From Neckera pumila (taxonomy: Eukaryota > Streptophyta > Bryopsida > Hypnales > Neckeraceae), in NCBI GenBank assembly GCA_963969595.1, contig OZ018408.1, positions 44,765,022-44,829,021 on the forward strand: 64,000 nucleotides of DNA, read 5' to 3'. Under the pieces are notes generated by a model. The model saw only the letters and a program-made list of their open reading frames with translations, was not told the DNA's origin and did no database searches. Within the stretch, counting starts at the first letter, position 1. Each line of letters opens with the position of its first letter. Below, piece after piece: positions 48,615 through 59,984 of this stretch. A program made the position numbers and the translations under genes.

Positions 48615-48618
48615 TTAA

Positions 48619-49805
48619 CCTCTAAAGGCCATTAAAAGAGATTTCAGGGCATCAGAGGGCCATTTTAGGCCCGTTCTCAATGCTATCCCAATTTTGTGAA
48701 TAGTCGATACGGGCTGTCAAAATTTTTTTTCAAAAAAAGAAAAAAGAATTTTTTTTTTTTTTGCCTAAAATATCATTCTAAGTATATACATTTTTCAAAA
48801 ATGACGTGGCACTCTCTTGAACACGTCAGCCTAGCAGCTTTTTTGCGTTCCACAGCATAGAAACGCAGGATAACTCGCGAGCTCTTGGAGGCCTCAAATC
48901 TCTTCTAATGTCAAAGACTGTGTTTTTACCAAAAACACTTCAAAACTGCCATTTCTAGTACAAGTATCAAATTTTAGAAATTTTTTTTTGTACATATATA
49001 ACTGTAGAATCCTGTACTAAACTTGTTTGAGAATATGTAGAAAAAACTTCAGAATTTTCCACTTTGTAGATTGCAAGATATTAGCATTTGAATTGACAAA
49101 AACCCTTTTTTTGGCCCTACGAAAAGTCGGGCAGCTGCACTTCACAAGGTCACATTTGAATGAAAAAATGTCCAAAATGGTGGTTACCCCTTAAATTCAT
49201 TCTTCAAATCAATTTGGCTACACGCTTGAAAAATTTCAGATCATTTGGATTTATACAACATATAGGAAAAAAATAGGTTGTAGAAAGCAATAGAAAATGA
49301 TTTAAAATATGAAATTGTTAAGAATTTGATTATGGAATTGAAAAATGTCAATCCCAACAGATGTAATGTTGCAACAAACAATATACATCTTATGATTTTA
49401 TTTTATTTTTCAAAAAATAATAAATATTGAGTTAAATAAAGGACTTCAAAGTTTATTTTAGAGTAGGGAACACATAATTGCCCGCAAACTAGAAACTTCA
49501 TAATTTTCATCTCATAAATCATAATGGAATAATTCAAAGCTTTACATGTATATATAAACCTAAAGAACCAATTTCAAACCCGTGATTTTCTGAATTTTGA
49601 GCTGCTCGCCTACTGTTGAAAATGACATATCATCCAATAACTTTTTAACCATGTAGTCAAAAGTTTTGAAAATTGTTCGGCCTTAAAGCTACTCCTTGGG
49701 CACACATTGTGTGAAATTTTCAAAGAAAAAAAATAAAATTTCCATTTGTAGTGAGCTGCCAAAAATTGCTATGTTGCCAAAAAACACTGTTTGGTCCTTT
49801 AGGGG
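48619..49805 (+). mobile_element. TTAA-family element, copy P4
   Basis: TTAA at 48615-48618 and 49806-49809. The ends CCTCTAAAGGCC and GGTCCTTTAGGGG are inverted repeats. It is 1187 bp, longer than P2 because of about 300 bp of different sequence near the left end. It shares the AAAACTGCCATTTCTAG block (near 48944) and the TTGCAAGATATTAGCATTTG block (near 49072). No ORF. Confidence 0.72.
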
Positions 49806-49809
49806 TTAA

Positions 49810-50733
49810 AATTTAATTTAGGAATTGTAGTCTTGCCCAAAGTCTTGTAGGAAAAAGGAACAAATATAATTTTTTTGCAATGCAAGGAATACTGGAGATG
49901 GAAAAAATATGTTTTCTTGGATGTTTTTAATTTTTGGTCTGCACAAATTGGTCTAGAGAAAAATCTTTCAAAGTTGTATTTTCAACAATTTTAAAAATAC
50001 AAGGTTCAATTTGGTATGATTATAAATACAAAATAATTAGAATGATTCCAATTTTTTTGAAGATATTCCAAACAGTATGCTAATAATATCAATTGTTCAA
50101 TTTCAAAAAATAACACGTATATAAATTTTTCAAAATTTTATAGGATCCAATTTGGTGAATTTTGGCTTTTTAATCCTATTTGAAAATATGTACAAATTTT
50201 AGAGAGGTTTTTATTTCTCATTTTTTAAAATGAAAAAAATACTACATTTGCCTTAGATTTCAATACAATTTTTTTTTGTGTGTGTAAAAAGCATTATTCA
50301 TCTTCTTATAATTTTTCTTCTCTAAAAGCTGCATTTTTTGCCTATAAGTTGGTCATCTAAAATTGTTATAATCTAAAAATTCAATGGTAAAAATTTTCCA
50401 CAACTAAATCCATGCATAAAAAACAAAGTATTCTTTACTTTTATATGGTTAAAATTAAAAATTTCAAGCACATCCATGTGCAAAAAACATCAAAGTAGGA
50501 CAATTTAGTGAAAACCTCTAGCATCAAGAAGTTGGTAGGCCTTGAGGTTAATGCCCTATAGGAAAAAATTTATTCATTATAGGCTTCTAAAAACTTGAAT
50601 ATCTTAGGTTCAAAGTATTTATATAATACTATTGATTTTAAAGAATCTAAACCTTTTTTTTCCAAGATGAACATACCATTTGGGATAAATTATCCAATTG
50701 GGAAGTATTAATTAGATTTAGCTCATTCTAAGG
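49810..50733. other. AT-rich intergenic
   Basis: No gene or bounded repeat seen. It may include decayed upstream parts of the retrotransposon fragment that follows. Confidence 0.45.
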
Positions 50734-51276
50734 GTGATTTTGTGCAAATACTCAACTAAAATTTTTCTTTGCAATGTTTATAATTCCACATATTTAGTGT
50801 TATTGCTTCCACAAGAACATACAATCCCCTTGTGGCTTCTACCTTACTCTTGTAAAAGATGTCATTGCAACGCTAGATTCAAACCGGATATCTTATGTGT
50901 TAAAGGACTTCCCTACCAAAACAACCCACCAACTAACCCAGACAACAATCTCACAGTACAATTCATTGAAATCACATACTCTAATGACAAATTCTTGCAA
51001 ATAACAATAGATAACAAAGTCCAAAAACACCAACCACTAATAAATAGTATCATTATCCAAAGATGCAAAGTAGAACCACTAACTGTCATTACAGCAAGAG
51101 CTAGAGGAACAACCCATGCTCTATCAATGAAACTCCTTGAAACCAAATTCAAACTATCAAAAATTGCTCTAATCCACACTTTTAAAGTAATCAACACCAT
51201 TGGCATCCAATATGTTGGTTCAATCATTTTACATAAAAGAAAAATAGAAAACAACCAACCTCTTCCAATAGAATAA
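50734..51276 (+). mobile_element. C-terminal fragment of a non-LTR retrotransposon with restriction-like endonuclease
   Basis: A 180-codon frame, with meaningful similarity from about residue 28. The order IPLWLLP, a Cys-rich CKRCHCNARF, KPDIL (residues 50-54), FIEITYSND (77-85), then KVQKHQPLI (95-103) and ITARARGTTH is the layout I know from the restriction-like endonuclease of R2-type retrotransposons: (R/K)PD, then D/E after about 25 residues, then K..KY.PL. The putative catalytic residues are Asp52, Glu79 and Lys96 or Lys98. It ends in TAA. No reverse transcriptase was found upstream, so it is 5'-truncated, as is usual for such elements. The upstream ATG is arbitrary. Confidence 0.55.
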
Positions 51277-53324
51277 GAAGTATTTACAAAACAAATTTTT
51301 TTTGGTACATCTCTGAATCGAGCACTGATCTAGGCATTTCTTAAAAGTAACAAATTTGATCTTACAACAGCTTTCACAAAGTAACATATGAATCCCATAT
51401 GAACTTGTAAATGTCAAGTCAGCTTATAGTCAGCTTACCAAACATGAAGCAATATATACCAATGTCCGTTTTTGAGCAAATAAGCATTCATAGTAAAAAA
51501 AGCTTCATAGCAAGCAGCAAGATATTTGTTATGACTTCCCGAAAATTGAGTATGTAGGAATCAATCGTATTGTGTCAAATGCTCCAAGAACATTCCAGAG
51601 GATGATGACCTCACCTGTGCCCATCCCAAAAACACCACAAGAAAATGAGGTTAGTGAGGTACAACAGGTGTCTTAAGTCCACAATCTCTTGCTATCGATT
51701 TCACCAGAATAACTTAGATAAGACACATTCCTACACAATTTCATATAACACACAATGGAAATAAAAAGAACCTGACTAGACGAAGATGCCTGTGAAGCAG
51801 CCATTTTTTAGCTACGCCTGTCCCCAGCTTAAGTTTTTGCTTTGGTACACTAGTTGCACTAGTTCGGAAGCAGCAACCCAAAGCAAGTAAATCTCTTGTG
51901 ATTGATAGCACGATGCACATCAACCAGCAAGCTAATCAATACAAAATGGTATCTCTACTCAATGAGCAAGGCAGCTTGTAGCCATCAAACTTCAAATGAA
52001 GGTCTAGAACAGATCAGAAGCCAATCAATCAAGTTGAAGCCTAAATCTGATGTTACAACGACCAAGCCATGAGAGCACATAGTAGCATCTGTCATCATAT
52101 TGAAGGCTTGATTATGTGGAAATTAATGTGTTTAGAGGCTATAGCCTCCAGTTTTCAAGCCTTAAGAATGTACTTACTGTATAATTATGTAGTACATAGG
52201 CAAGATTTTGGTCCAAGTATGCTCAATATTACAATTTCAACCTGTTATTAATATACTCAAAGGCTGTTGAGCTTCTGGTATTAGCAAAGAATTAAATTAC
52301 TTGATGGGGTAATCAAATCAAATCATAAAACCAGTCGTTAACACCACCCTAAGAGGTAGTTTAATAGTAGGATATAATTGGCAAGTTAGGGTCAGTATAG
52401 GTGATATGAGTCATGAGTCTAATCAAGGACAATCTCCAACTTTATCACTATAAAAACTGAAGGGGTGGCACAAATATCCTCTTAAAATAGGATCTCAAAA
52501 AATCATCTAATTAGGTAAGTTCTCAAATTGCATTAGATTGAGTAAACCATGACATAATATTATGCCATATCAATGTAAGTTTATACAGCTATTCAAGCTT
52601 ATATCTAGGATTAAAGCTTGAATCAATAGTCTGGAAAAACAAAACAAAACAAAGGAAGTAGTCATGAGAATCGCTTCTTATTTGTATTACAAATACTTGT
52701 CTCAATAGGGGAATAGAGCCCATTGGTTGGAATTACTTTCCTGCCTAATGATCACTCACTACCAGCACCAAGCCATGTCTATCACACTACTATTCAAACA
52801 ATCCAGATGGGTATCAAATTCAAACAATCCAGATGGGTATCAAACCCAAACTGCACAGTCATGTTATTTAGTATTTCTTCAAACAACCTCTGAACTCATG
52901 ACTTGATAACCTTCCACTACTACACCTTACATTTATAATCCATACTTCATCCTAAACCTTATTCCTGGTTACTTTTATCTGGTTACTGATACTAAAGTGT
53001 CTATTTTTGAAAGAAGAGAGTAGTTTTGCATCAATGGCTCTTGAGCCAGTGGACATTGGCCCATGGTCATTACAAACAGAACCTTTATTCACGCCGGCCT
53101 TCTTCGAAGACTGGAGTTTCTATCTATCTATCTATCTGTTATTGCTTTCACAAACTTTGATTCCAAAACCATAGAATATTATAAAGGTACACTCTCAATT
53201 GTTGTCTATACAAATTTCTTTGAACTCCAACCAAATTTGCACTTATGGTGGTCTGCCCTACAAAATATGGACCTAAATTCTAGTTTCTATTGTCCTTTAA
53301 TCCGTAATCCTTGAACCTGGGGCT
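51277..53324. other. Intergenic, with a small tandem duplication
   Basis: A 26-bp unit containing TTCAAACAATCCAGATGGG is duplicated head to tail (52793-52818 and 52819-52844). TATC simple repeat near 53118. On the minus strand, about 51805-51773 has a well-placed ATG (MAASQASSSSQ) followed by a possible donor, but I found no convincing downstream exons. No gene called. Confidence 0.45.
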
Positions 53325-53516
53325 GGTGACTGTGGAAATCATTTCTTTTGGCACTGTATGACATCATCTACTTTGAAAAAATCAAAAGTGCTTAGTGGAG
53401 GTCAAACTATTATAGAAGACCTCCCTTTTTTACAATAAAATACCAAAGATGAATAGCTGCCTTTCTATCCGGAGATTCTTTGTCAGTCATCGGCCACAAA
53501 ACGTTTGCTTTGACAT
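53325..53516 (+). repeat. Retroelement-like fragment (third copy of the GGQT family)
   Basis: Frame GGQTIIEDLPFLQ at about 53398-53436, followed by AAAGATGAATAGCTGCC. It corresponds to 41850-41980 and 39415-39480. Best-preserved copy of the three, still with stops. Confidence 0.45.
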
Positions 53517-53887
53517 TTAAGGGTTAAAGGCCTGATCCTTTTCTGCGTTTTTTGCACATTTTTGCTTATATCTTTGTAAAGAACTATCAATTACCACAAT
53601 TTCATGGAATCGGTCATTAAAAAAGGTTGTCTCAAATCCCATTCTAAACTTTATTAGCTATATTGAAGTGGCTTCAATAAAAAAACTTTTTTTCTAACCT
53701 AAATTGCACAATTACAAAAAAAACATAAAACTATGAGTCCCAAGGGACAAATGAGGAGCTCACATATGGCATCTTTTCAACATTCAAGTCTTACATTGGA
53801 TGAATGAAAAGTTAATTGGACTAAACAACATCTGCAAGCTCTCTGTTTGTTGTCTAGAATATAGACGTCAGAGCTCTTAAGGGTTAA
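53517..53887. mobile_element. Small element bounded by TTAAGGGTTAA direct repeats
   Basis: Identical 11-bp TTAAGGGTTAA lies at 53517-53527 and 53877-53887, enclosing 349 bp. The interior starts AGGCCTGATCC and ends GACGTCAGAGCTC, a weak inverted resemblance. A further C-rich end, CCCCTAAATGCCAAAGCC, starts right after the second copy (53888) without a visible partner. It suggests repeated insertion at the same TTAA sites. Confidence 0.4.
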
Positions 53888-54979
53888 CCCCTAAATGCCA
53901 AAGCCTTTCTTTAAGCTTCTTGGAATTTCTTCTAAATCGAATCAAAAGTCAACATTTTGATAAGTTATCAACAAATTATAATTTGCAAGTGATCAAATTC
54001 AAACTACATGTTAGAGATCACATAGAAAAAGAAAACACAAGAATATCACTTATGGATTGAAAAATTATAATATTTGATCACAAGGGCGTTAAAATTTTGG
54101 AAGTAATTTGAAGTCTTTCAATACTCTTTTCACATGCCAAATCAAGAATTTAGGTCACCACAAAAGATGAGGTTAAAGGACATAACATGCATAACCTCCA
54201 GTCAATTTACGGCTTCTCAAAATCTACTCTACAATTTTTTGTTAATGAATTTTGAATGTGATTTTTTCTTCAAGATTTTGTGTATGTGAGGCTCATTTTT
54301 AAAAACCTTCAATACTAGAAAATCAAAATTTGCAATCATGGACACCCTTGCACAAAATCTTGAATGGAAAAATCATACTCATATATTTTAAAAGAATTCC
54401 TCTGGAAAAAAATCCTATTAAAAATAGTAATTTGATAGGTTTGATTTAATTCCAAAATTTTGTCAACAACATAATTTGGTGCCTTCAACATTTAAGGATC
54501 AAGCACAATTGTAATTTGTTATGACAATTTATTAAATTAGACAAGCAAATACTTGACCATATATAAACCAAATATAATACTTTACATCAAACGATCATAT
54601 GTAAGCTATTGGTCTTCTTAAGTTGAAAACAACATGGAGACAAGTGTGGCTTGTGGTATAGAGGTATTTGTTTAAGAAGATATTCAAATAAAGACTATTG
54701 AAACAATCTTAAAATTGCTTAAAAAACAAAATAAAAGCCAATAGACTTTTACATTAATGAAAAAGTAAAAGGCAATTAGGCAAGTATAATAAATTCAATC
54801 TTTTTCAATTGATTGTTATATTATATTTGTACATTGATCAAGTTTAGATTACAACAATGGACCAAACCTTTACAACTCTTGCAGCCATCCAAAGTCTTAA
54901 TGAGCAATTTACTACTTTGCGTGACTATAAAAGTATACAAGTAGATATGTAAGTAAATACGCACGTCTCTCTTCAACAA
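53888..54979. other. Upstream region of the FCP1-like gene
   Basis: AT-rich; starts with the solo CCCCTAAATGCC end. A short frame opening at 54856 (MDQTFTTLAAIQSLNEQ) stops before the next gene and is not called. Confidence 0.4.
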
Positions 54980-55753
54980 TTGAAGTTCCCAATGGCAAAC
55001 TTAGAAGTTGCAAAGACAACAAATAAAGACAACATAGACAAATATTTTCTTATCTTTGATTTGAATGGAACCTTGTTGAAACACGTCAAAGAACACGTTT
55101 ATCTTGAGATGAAGAATCAATACTTTATGCGACCAAAACTTAAAGAATTCCTCTTGTTTTGTTTGAGTAATTTTGAAGTGGCATTTTGGACTTGTTCATG
55201 GCAAAAAGATGCACTAAAGATCATAGATGTTATAAAGAAGGAATGTGATCTTCCAATGCTAAGCAATTGTAAGTTGTTTAGTAGGGAGGATTGCAATGTG
55301 TCAAATTATAAAGATCCGGATATTCCAAAAAAAGTGATCCTTTTCAAAACTTTGAATAGTATCTTTATGGAAGACAAATTAGGAAGCAGGGCAACATGTT
55401 TGAATACACTTCTAATTGATAATAGCCCCATTAAGAACCTGTTAAATGATCCATTCAATGTGATCCATCCCAAAAAATTCCAGATTACAATTGAAAATAG
55501 TGATGCATCATTAGCATATTTGACTACTGTTTTACAACCATATCTTCAAAAATTGAAGAACCTAAGGGGGATATCTATCCCAAAATTTTGTAAGCAGTTC
55601 CATTTTGGTAATGATCGTTGGGATCGTACTGACCCAAAGACAAACTTATATCTTGAGCTTAATCTTGAGCTTAAAAATGACTCAATTGTGGCTGTAGAAT
55701 CCAGTAAACAAATGTTGACAAATCCATTGACAAGTAGTCAAATACCTATTTAG
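54980..55753 (+). CDS. FCP1/NIF-type HAD-like protein, probable pseudophosphatase
   Basis: Intronless, 257 aa. FCP1-like HAD phosphatases remove phosphate from proteins through a DxDx(T/V) aspartate. Here motif I is FDLNGTLL: Asp27 is kept, but the second Asp is Asn29. Motif II-like VAFWTCSWQKDA lies at 67-78. The late acidic pair, normally DD in DDSP, is IDNSP (Asp147-Asn148). Two of the residues for acid/base chemistry and Mg2+ binding are therefore Asn. Plants have FCP1-like families with DLNG at motif I, so Asn29 alone may be lineage-typical. The C-terminal 60 residues follow WDRTDPKTN and have no known motif. No other domain is present. The frame is intact; ATG at 54992 (MANLEV) is an equally good start. 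It may be an active gene of unknown role or a recent retrocopy. Confidence 0.6.
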   Translation: MKFPMANLEVAKTTNKDNIDKYFLIFDLNGTLLKHVKEHVYLEMKNQYFMRPKLKEFLLFCLSNFEVAFWTCSWQKDALKIIDVIKKECDLPMLSNCKLFSREDCNVSNYKDPDIPKKVILFKTLNSIFMEDKLGSRATCLNTLLIDNSPIKNLLNDPFNVIHPKKFQITIENSDASLAYLTTVLQPYLQKLKNLRGISIPKFCKQFHFGNDRWDRTDPKTNLYLELNLELKNDSIVAVESSKQMLTNPLTSSQIPI

Positions 55754-56394
55754 AGAGTGAAATTGCTTGCTTGAAAATCTTTATAACTTCAAGTGTACTT
55801 TTGGAACTTTAATAGAGACAATTTGTTCTAGGTACCAAAAAATACTCTTTGTAATGTCACTATATAATAATGGATTTTCAATGGATTTTGGACATTGACA
55901 GAATAAAATTTAATTTTGAACTTATTCCCTTGCTTCTTTTTCAACAGCCCACTCCTTTATTTATGTGTAATTAAAATCTTATCTTCATTGCCAACATCAA
56001 CCACTATGATGTAAAAAGCAAGTCATCATTGATAGTGTGTACTATCAAGGATTGTTGAAAAGTGTTTTATTATTATGTAAAGCAAATTCTATTTATATTT
56101 TGGGATTCTCAAAAATCATCACTGATAAATGGATAAGTGGAAAATTTACAATTATAGATTCAATCATGCCGGCTACTTTACATATTTTCTCTACATCCAA
56201 ATTTTGGATAAACTTCATTTGAAACATCCAGAGTTTTTGTTTTTGTTTTTTTTAACAAATAGAAGACCCATTGTGTTAAAAAAAAAAACACCAAGTACAA
56301 AACGGCCAATTCAGAAGGCTAGACAATGAAGAGAGGATGAGAAAAAAGAACCGAACAAAAAACACAGAAAAAAAACTAAACAAAGACACAAGGA
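55754..56394. other. 3' flank of the FCP1-like gene
   Basis: AT-rich. No further feature seen. Confidence 0.4.
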
Positions 56395-57010
56395 AGAGGG
56401 CCCTCCTTGTTCCAACTAATCTGGTTGCCAACACGGGTGGCCAAAACAAGAGACTGCATCCAAACTAAGTTGAACTTGAACCAAATGAAATCCGATTGGG
56501 ACTGTCAAAGTTTAGCAGTACTATGATCCAAAATCTGGAGGCCACTAGGTTTGTGAGAACACCTTGTTGTTGCAAGCGATTCATAATAACCACAATGATG
56601 AACCTCAAAGAAGAGACCAAATGATTTTGATACTATAGAACCTTCAGGGGAGTGTTGATCTAAAGATGCAGTGGGTAGGGCTGAATCAAAGATGAGGCCC
56701 CATTACAGGTTGAACGCCACAAATGTGATGGATGATGGATTGCGCATATTCCCATATTACTTTGGGCTCTTGGGGCACTCGTAAAATGTATGAATGGGGG
56801 TTTCATCCATGTCTGTTGAACAACAGTTACATTTAGTGTCAATATCTGGATTAATACGAGCTAGCTAGAAGTGGACTACAACGGCGTTATGGTACACAGA
56901 CCACATGAAGGCTACTTCATTCTGGGAACGGGTTTTGTGCCATACTTCCTTCCAATCAAAAGAAAAGTAGGGGTGAAGTATGCCTTCATCTAGAGTTTAG
57001 CGGACAACAT
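56395..57010 (-). mobile_element. LINE-type retrotransposon remnant (zinc-finger end of reverse transcriptase)
   Basis: On the minus strand, from about 56995 downward, the frame reads WKEVWHKTRSQNEVAFMWSV, then CNCCSTDMDETPIHTFYECP and VIWEYA. This is the zf-RVT pattern (W..V......F.W....N.., C..C...ET..H.F..CP....W) found at the C-terminus of plant LINE reverse transcriptases. Stops occur in the frame and the following C-terminal part is decayed. Its upstream side is interrupted by element P5. Confidence 0.65.
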
Positions 57011-57014
57011 CTAA

Positions 57015-57586
57015 CCCCTAAAGGATCGGAGGGGTGTCCAAATTAATTTCTAAAATTGTGAAGATCTATTATAAAATCCAACTTAGAAGAATACTTTAAT
57101 CATGACTCTCAAACAATAGTTGTAAAATGCTATTTATAGATCACATCTATACAATTAGATCAACAAAAATACATATCAATATTTTTCAATAAAATTTGAA
57201 GCCAGAAATTGGAAATTTCCTCTAAAATCAATTATAGACTGAATATTTATGATTTTCAAAAGATTTTTTTTCCTATAAATTCAAAATATTGGTTTCTAAT
57301 TATAGAAAATTTTGAAGATTTTTATTTGATTTTTTGATTTGAGGTATTATTGAAGGGTCTTTTTTGAACTGAAAAAGTTACTTTTTGAGATTAGACCTCC
57401 TGATACCTTCTGAATTATAGAATATTTGCAAAGCAAACTCTTTATAATCTGAACCATAGAAATATTAAAGAACTAATATAGGAATCTTCAAATAAAATTG
57501 ATGGATGAAAAAAGGCATTTCGGTGAGTTTAAAATGTGTTTCCATTCATTCATTGTTCAAAATCTGCACTTGTGGTCCTTTAGGGG
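57015..57586. mobile_element. TTAA-family element, copy P5, with CTAA target duplication
   Basis: Ends CCCCTAAAGGATC and TGGTCCTTTAGGGG; flanks CTAA at 57011-57014 and 57587-57590. It is 572 bp with an interior unlike P2, so it shares only termini with the larger copies. Direct CTAA copies on both sides show that the duplication is a true 4-bp direct repeat. Confidence 0.65.
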
Positions 57587-57739
57587 CTAAACATCCAGAG
57601 TTTAGCAAACAAACAAAATGTATTTTAAACTGCAGGCATGTTGTTTTTTCCATTTTAGTTTTTACTTTTGTACAAAGCTTTATCCTCATAGTTTTAATTT
57701 TTCTTTTTTATAATAAAAAAATACTCAATATTGCCATTT

Positions 57740-58467
57740 TTATTATAAAGGGCAAACAAGCTTAAATTTTTTTTTTCATATCAAATTGCAGTGTCTTGCA
57801 CTAAAATATTATAAGAATGTGTGGAAGAAATCTCAAAAACTTTGACATTGTAAATTGCAAGATGCATAATAGATTGCATTTAAAGTAAAGAAAATAAGTT
57901 TTTTTGCACCTAGCTTGACTAGATTGTTTGGCAGTTAATCTTCTTAACTCAAATTTTTTGCACTATTGATTTTGAATTTTGAATTTTCTTACGTGGAAGA
58001 ATTGAATTAATAGCTAGGAAAATAAATTTAAAAAAACAAACTTAATTTTCATTCATAAAAAAATTATCAAGTAGAAATAGAAGGAAAAACTAAATCGTTA
58101 ATAGTTCTAAGATGGAACTGAAATCCACTAATCTCAACAATGAGATTGTTCTAGCAAACAAAGTCAATTGTGAATTTTTCTTAAAGTTGTAAAATTGATT
58201 TCAAAAATGAATCCTTTAAGTTATTTTGAAAAAAAAATTAAACAAAATTATTATTATTTTATTGTATTGCCTAGTGAATTGCTTTTGGACTGAGGGTGGC
58301 ATAACTTTTGCTCATGAATATCAATTGAAATAAAAATTATATTTTTGAAAAGCTAATGTGATTTCTTATCTTTAAAAGAAGTTTCAAAAAATCATGTCAA
58401 AAATTGAGGTCAAATAAGCGTATCCAAAATCCCAAGAGTCCCCAAGGAGACTTTGTGACTTTGAAGA
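57740..58467 (+). mobile_element. Decayed TTAA-family element, copy P7
   Basis: Shares with P2 the AATTGCAAGATGC block (near 57849), the CAATGAGATTGTTCTAGC block (near 58138), the AAGCTAATGTGATTTCTTATC block (near 58358) and the GACTTTG end. The right end touches the TTAA of P6 (58468-58471). The left end is lost or disrupted. Confidence 0.55.
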
Positions 58468-58471
58468 TTAA

Positions 58472-59283
58472 CCCCTAATTGCCTAAGTGACCAAATATGG
58501 TCGCTCCAAAATTTCAGGCTTGTTTAGCATGGTCAGTTAAATTCCTTTGACCAATTAAATTTTTTTTACGGGCAGTATTGAAGGTTAACTATTGGAAACT
58601 TTTGTTTTTCACTGAAAAAGCTAAATATTAGATTTTTGAGAGGTCCTCAAAGGCATATATGTATAATTAGTGGAAGAGTAAAGCTTGCAAATTTTATTTG
58701 ATTTCCCGGTTTTGAACAAAGCTTGCCAATTTCACTTGATTTGAGATCTAAAAAGTTGAACTCATCCATTTGCTTTGAAAATGGTCCCAATAGAAAGAGT
58801 AAAGTGTTTTCATGATTTTCACCATTGAAAATTTAAACATGCAAGTGTTGATTTGGAGTTATTTACAATTTCTACTTATCAAATAAAATTGCGTTTCAAC
58901 AACTAGAAGGGGGATTGTGTAATGAGTTTGATAGTTTCATTTGAACTTAAGTTTTTTAGAAGTGCATTTTAGTGTGCTAACGCAATTTCAAATTGTTCAT
59001 GTCACATCCAACCCCAAAAAACTTGTATATGCAAATTTTGTCAAACATTGTGGAGAGGGATAGCATACTAAAAATAGGATATTTACATTTCTCTTGTTAT
59101 AATCTCACAACTCCTATGCAATTTTATACTCAAAATTGGTAAGCACACTAATAAGCAAGCTCTCTAAACATCTATACGGTTAGATTTTGAAAAACAAACA
59201 ATGTGCTTCATTGGAGACAACTATAAGCTCATGCTCTTTTTTCAAAGGAAAAACACAATTAGAAAGGCTTAGGCACTTAGGGG
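58472..59283. mobile_element. TTAA-family element, copy P6
   Basis: TTAA at 58468-58471 and 59284-59287. Ends CCCCTAATTGCCTAAG and CTTAGGCACTTAGGGG are inverted repeats with one mismatch in 16. 812 bp, interior unrelated to P2, no ORF. Confidence 0.7.
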
Positions 59284-59287
59284 TTAA

Positions 59288-59984
59288 GGTAACTGTACCT
59301 AATTCCAACCTTTACAAAAAAAAGTGATGATGTTTGATTATTATATAAAACAAATACAAACTAAACTTAAAAATTTAAGATTGATTTTGATACTGCAAAC
59401 AGCTCCTATAATCAATTTAATTAGATTTTAATTTTTAATTTTTTGATATGATGTTCAAAGAATATATACTAAAATACATTGAATATAGTTCCTATTACTG
59501 GACTATGAACTTTTTATTAAATCTTAGACAAGTAGAAGGGACTTTCAGATGCTTTAATACTACAATTTGGGACACTATAAGAATAAACTATGAATTTTCA
59601 AAGTGCAAAAAAATAGGTATTTAGAATCAAGCCTAAATTTTCATGAGCTACAATTCTTTATAATGTATATTGGACATTTTGTTTTCCTTTTTGAAATGGA
59701 TGAAATTACTACAAAACCTTTAACTATTTTGGACAATTGAATGTGCTTTTAAATGACTGAATTAATTGTCATCTATATTTTACATGTTTTGTCTATATTC
59801 GTGCATGGATGTAAAAAGTTCTATGACTAGTAAAGATCACTTTTTTATATTGTCCAAAAAAACAAAACAGAAACCTTTATTAAGACTGTAATTGCAATCT
59901 TTCTTGAAAACTAAACCCAATAAATCATTCGAAAGCTTGCAATCAAAGATTCTTCATTAGAATTATAATTACAATCTTTCTTAA
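59288..59984. other. AT-rich intergenic
   Basis: No feature recognised. Confidence 0.45.

Noticed and set aside
51741..51923. First exon of a minus-strand gene starting MAASQASSSSQ.
   Set aside because: Start context and donor look reasonable, but no downstream exon with a recognisable domain could be joined.
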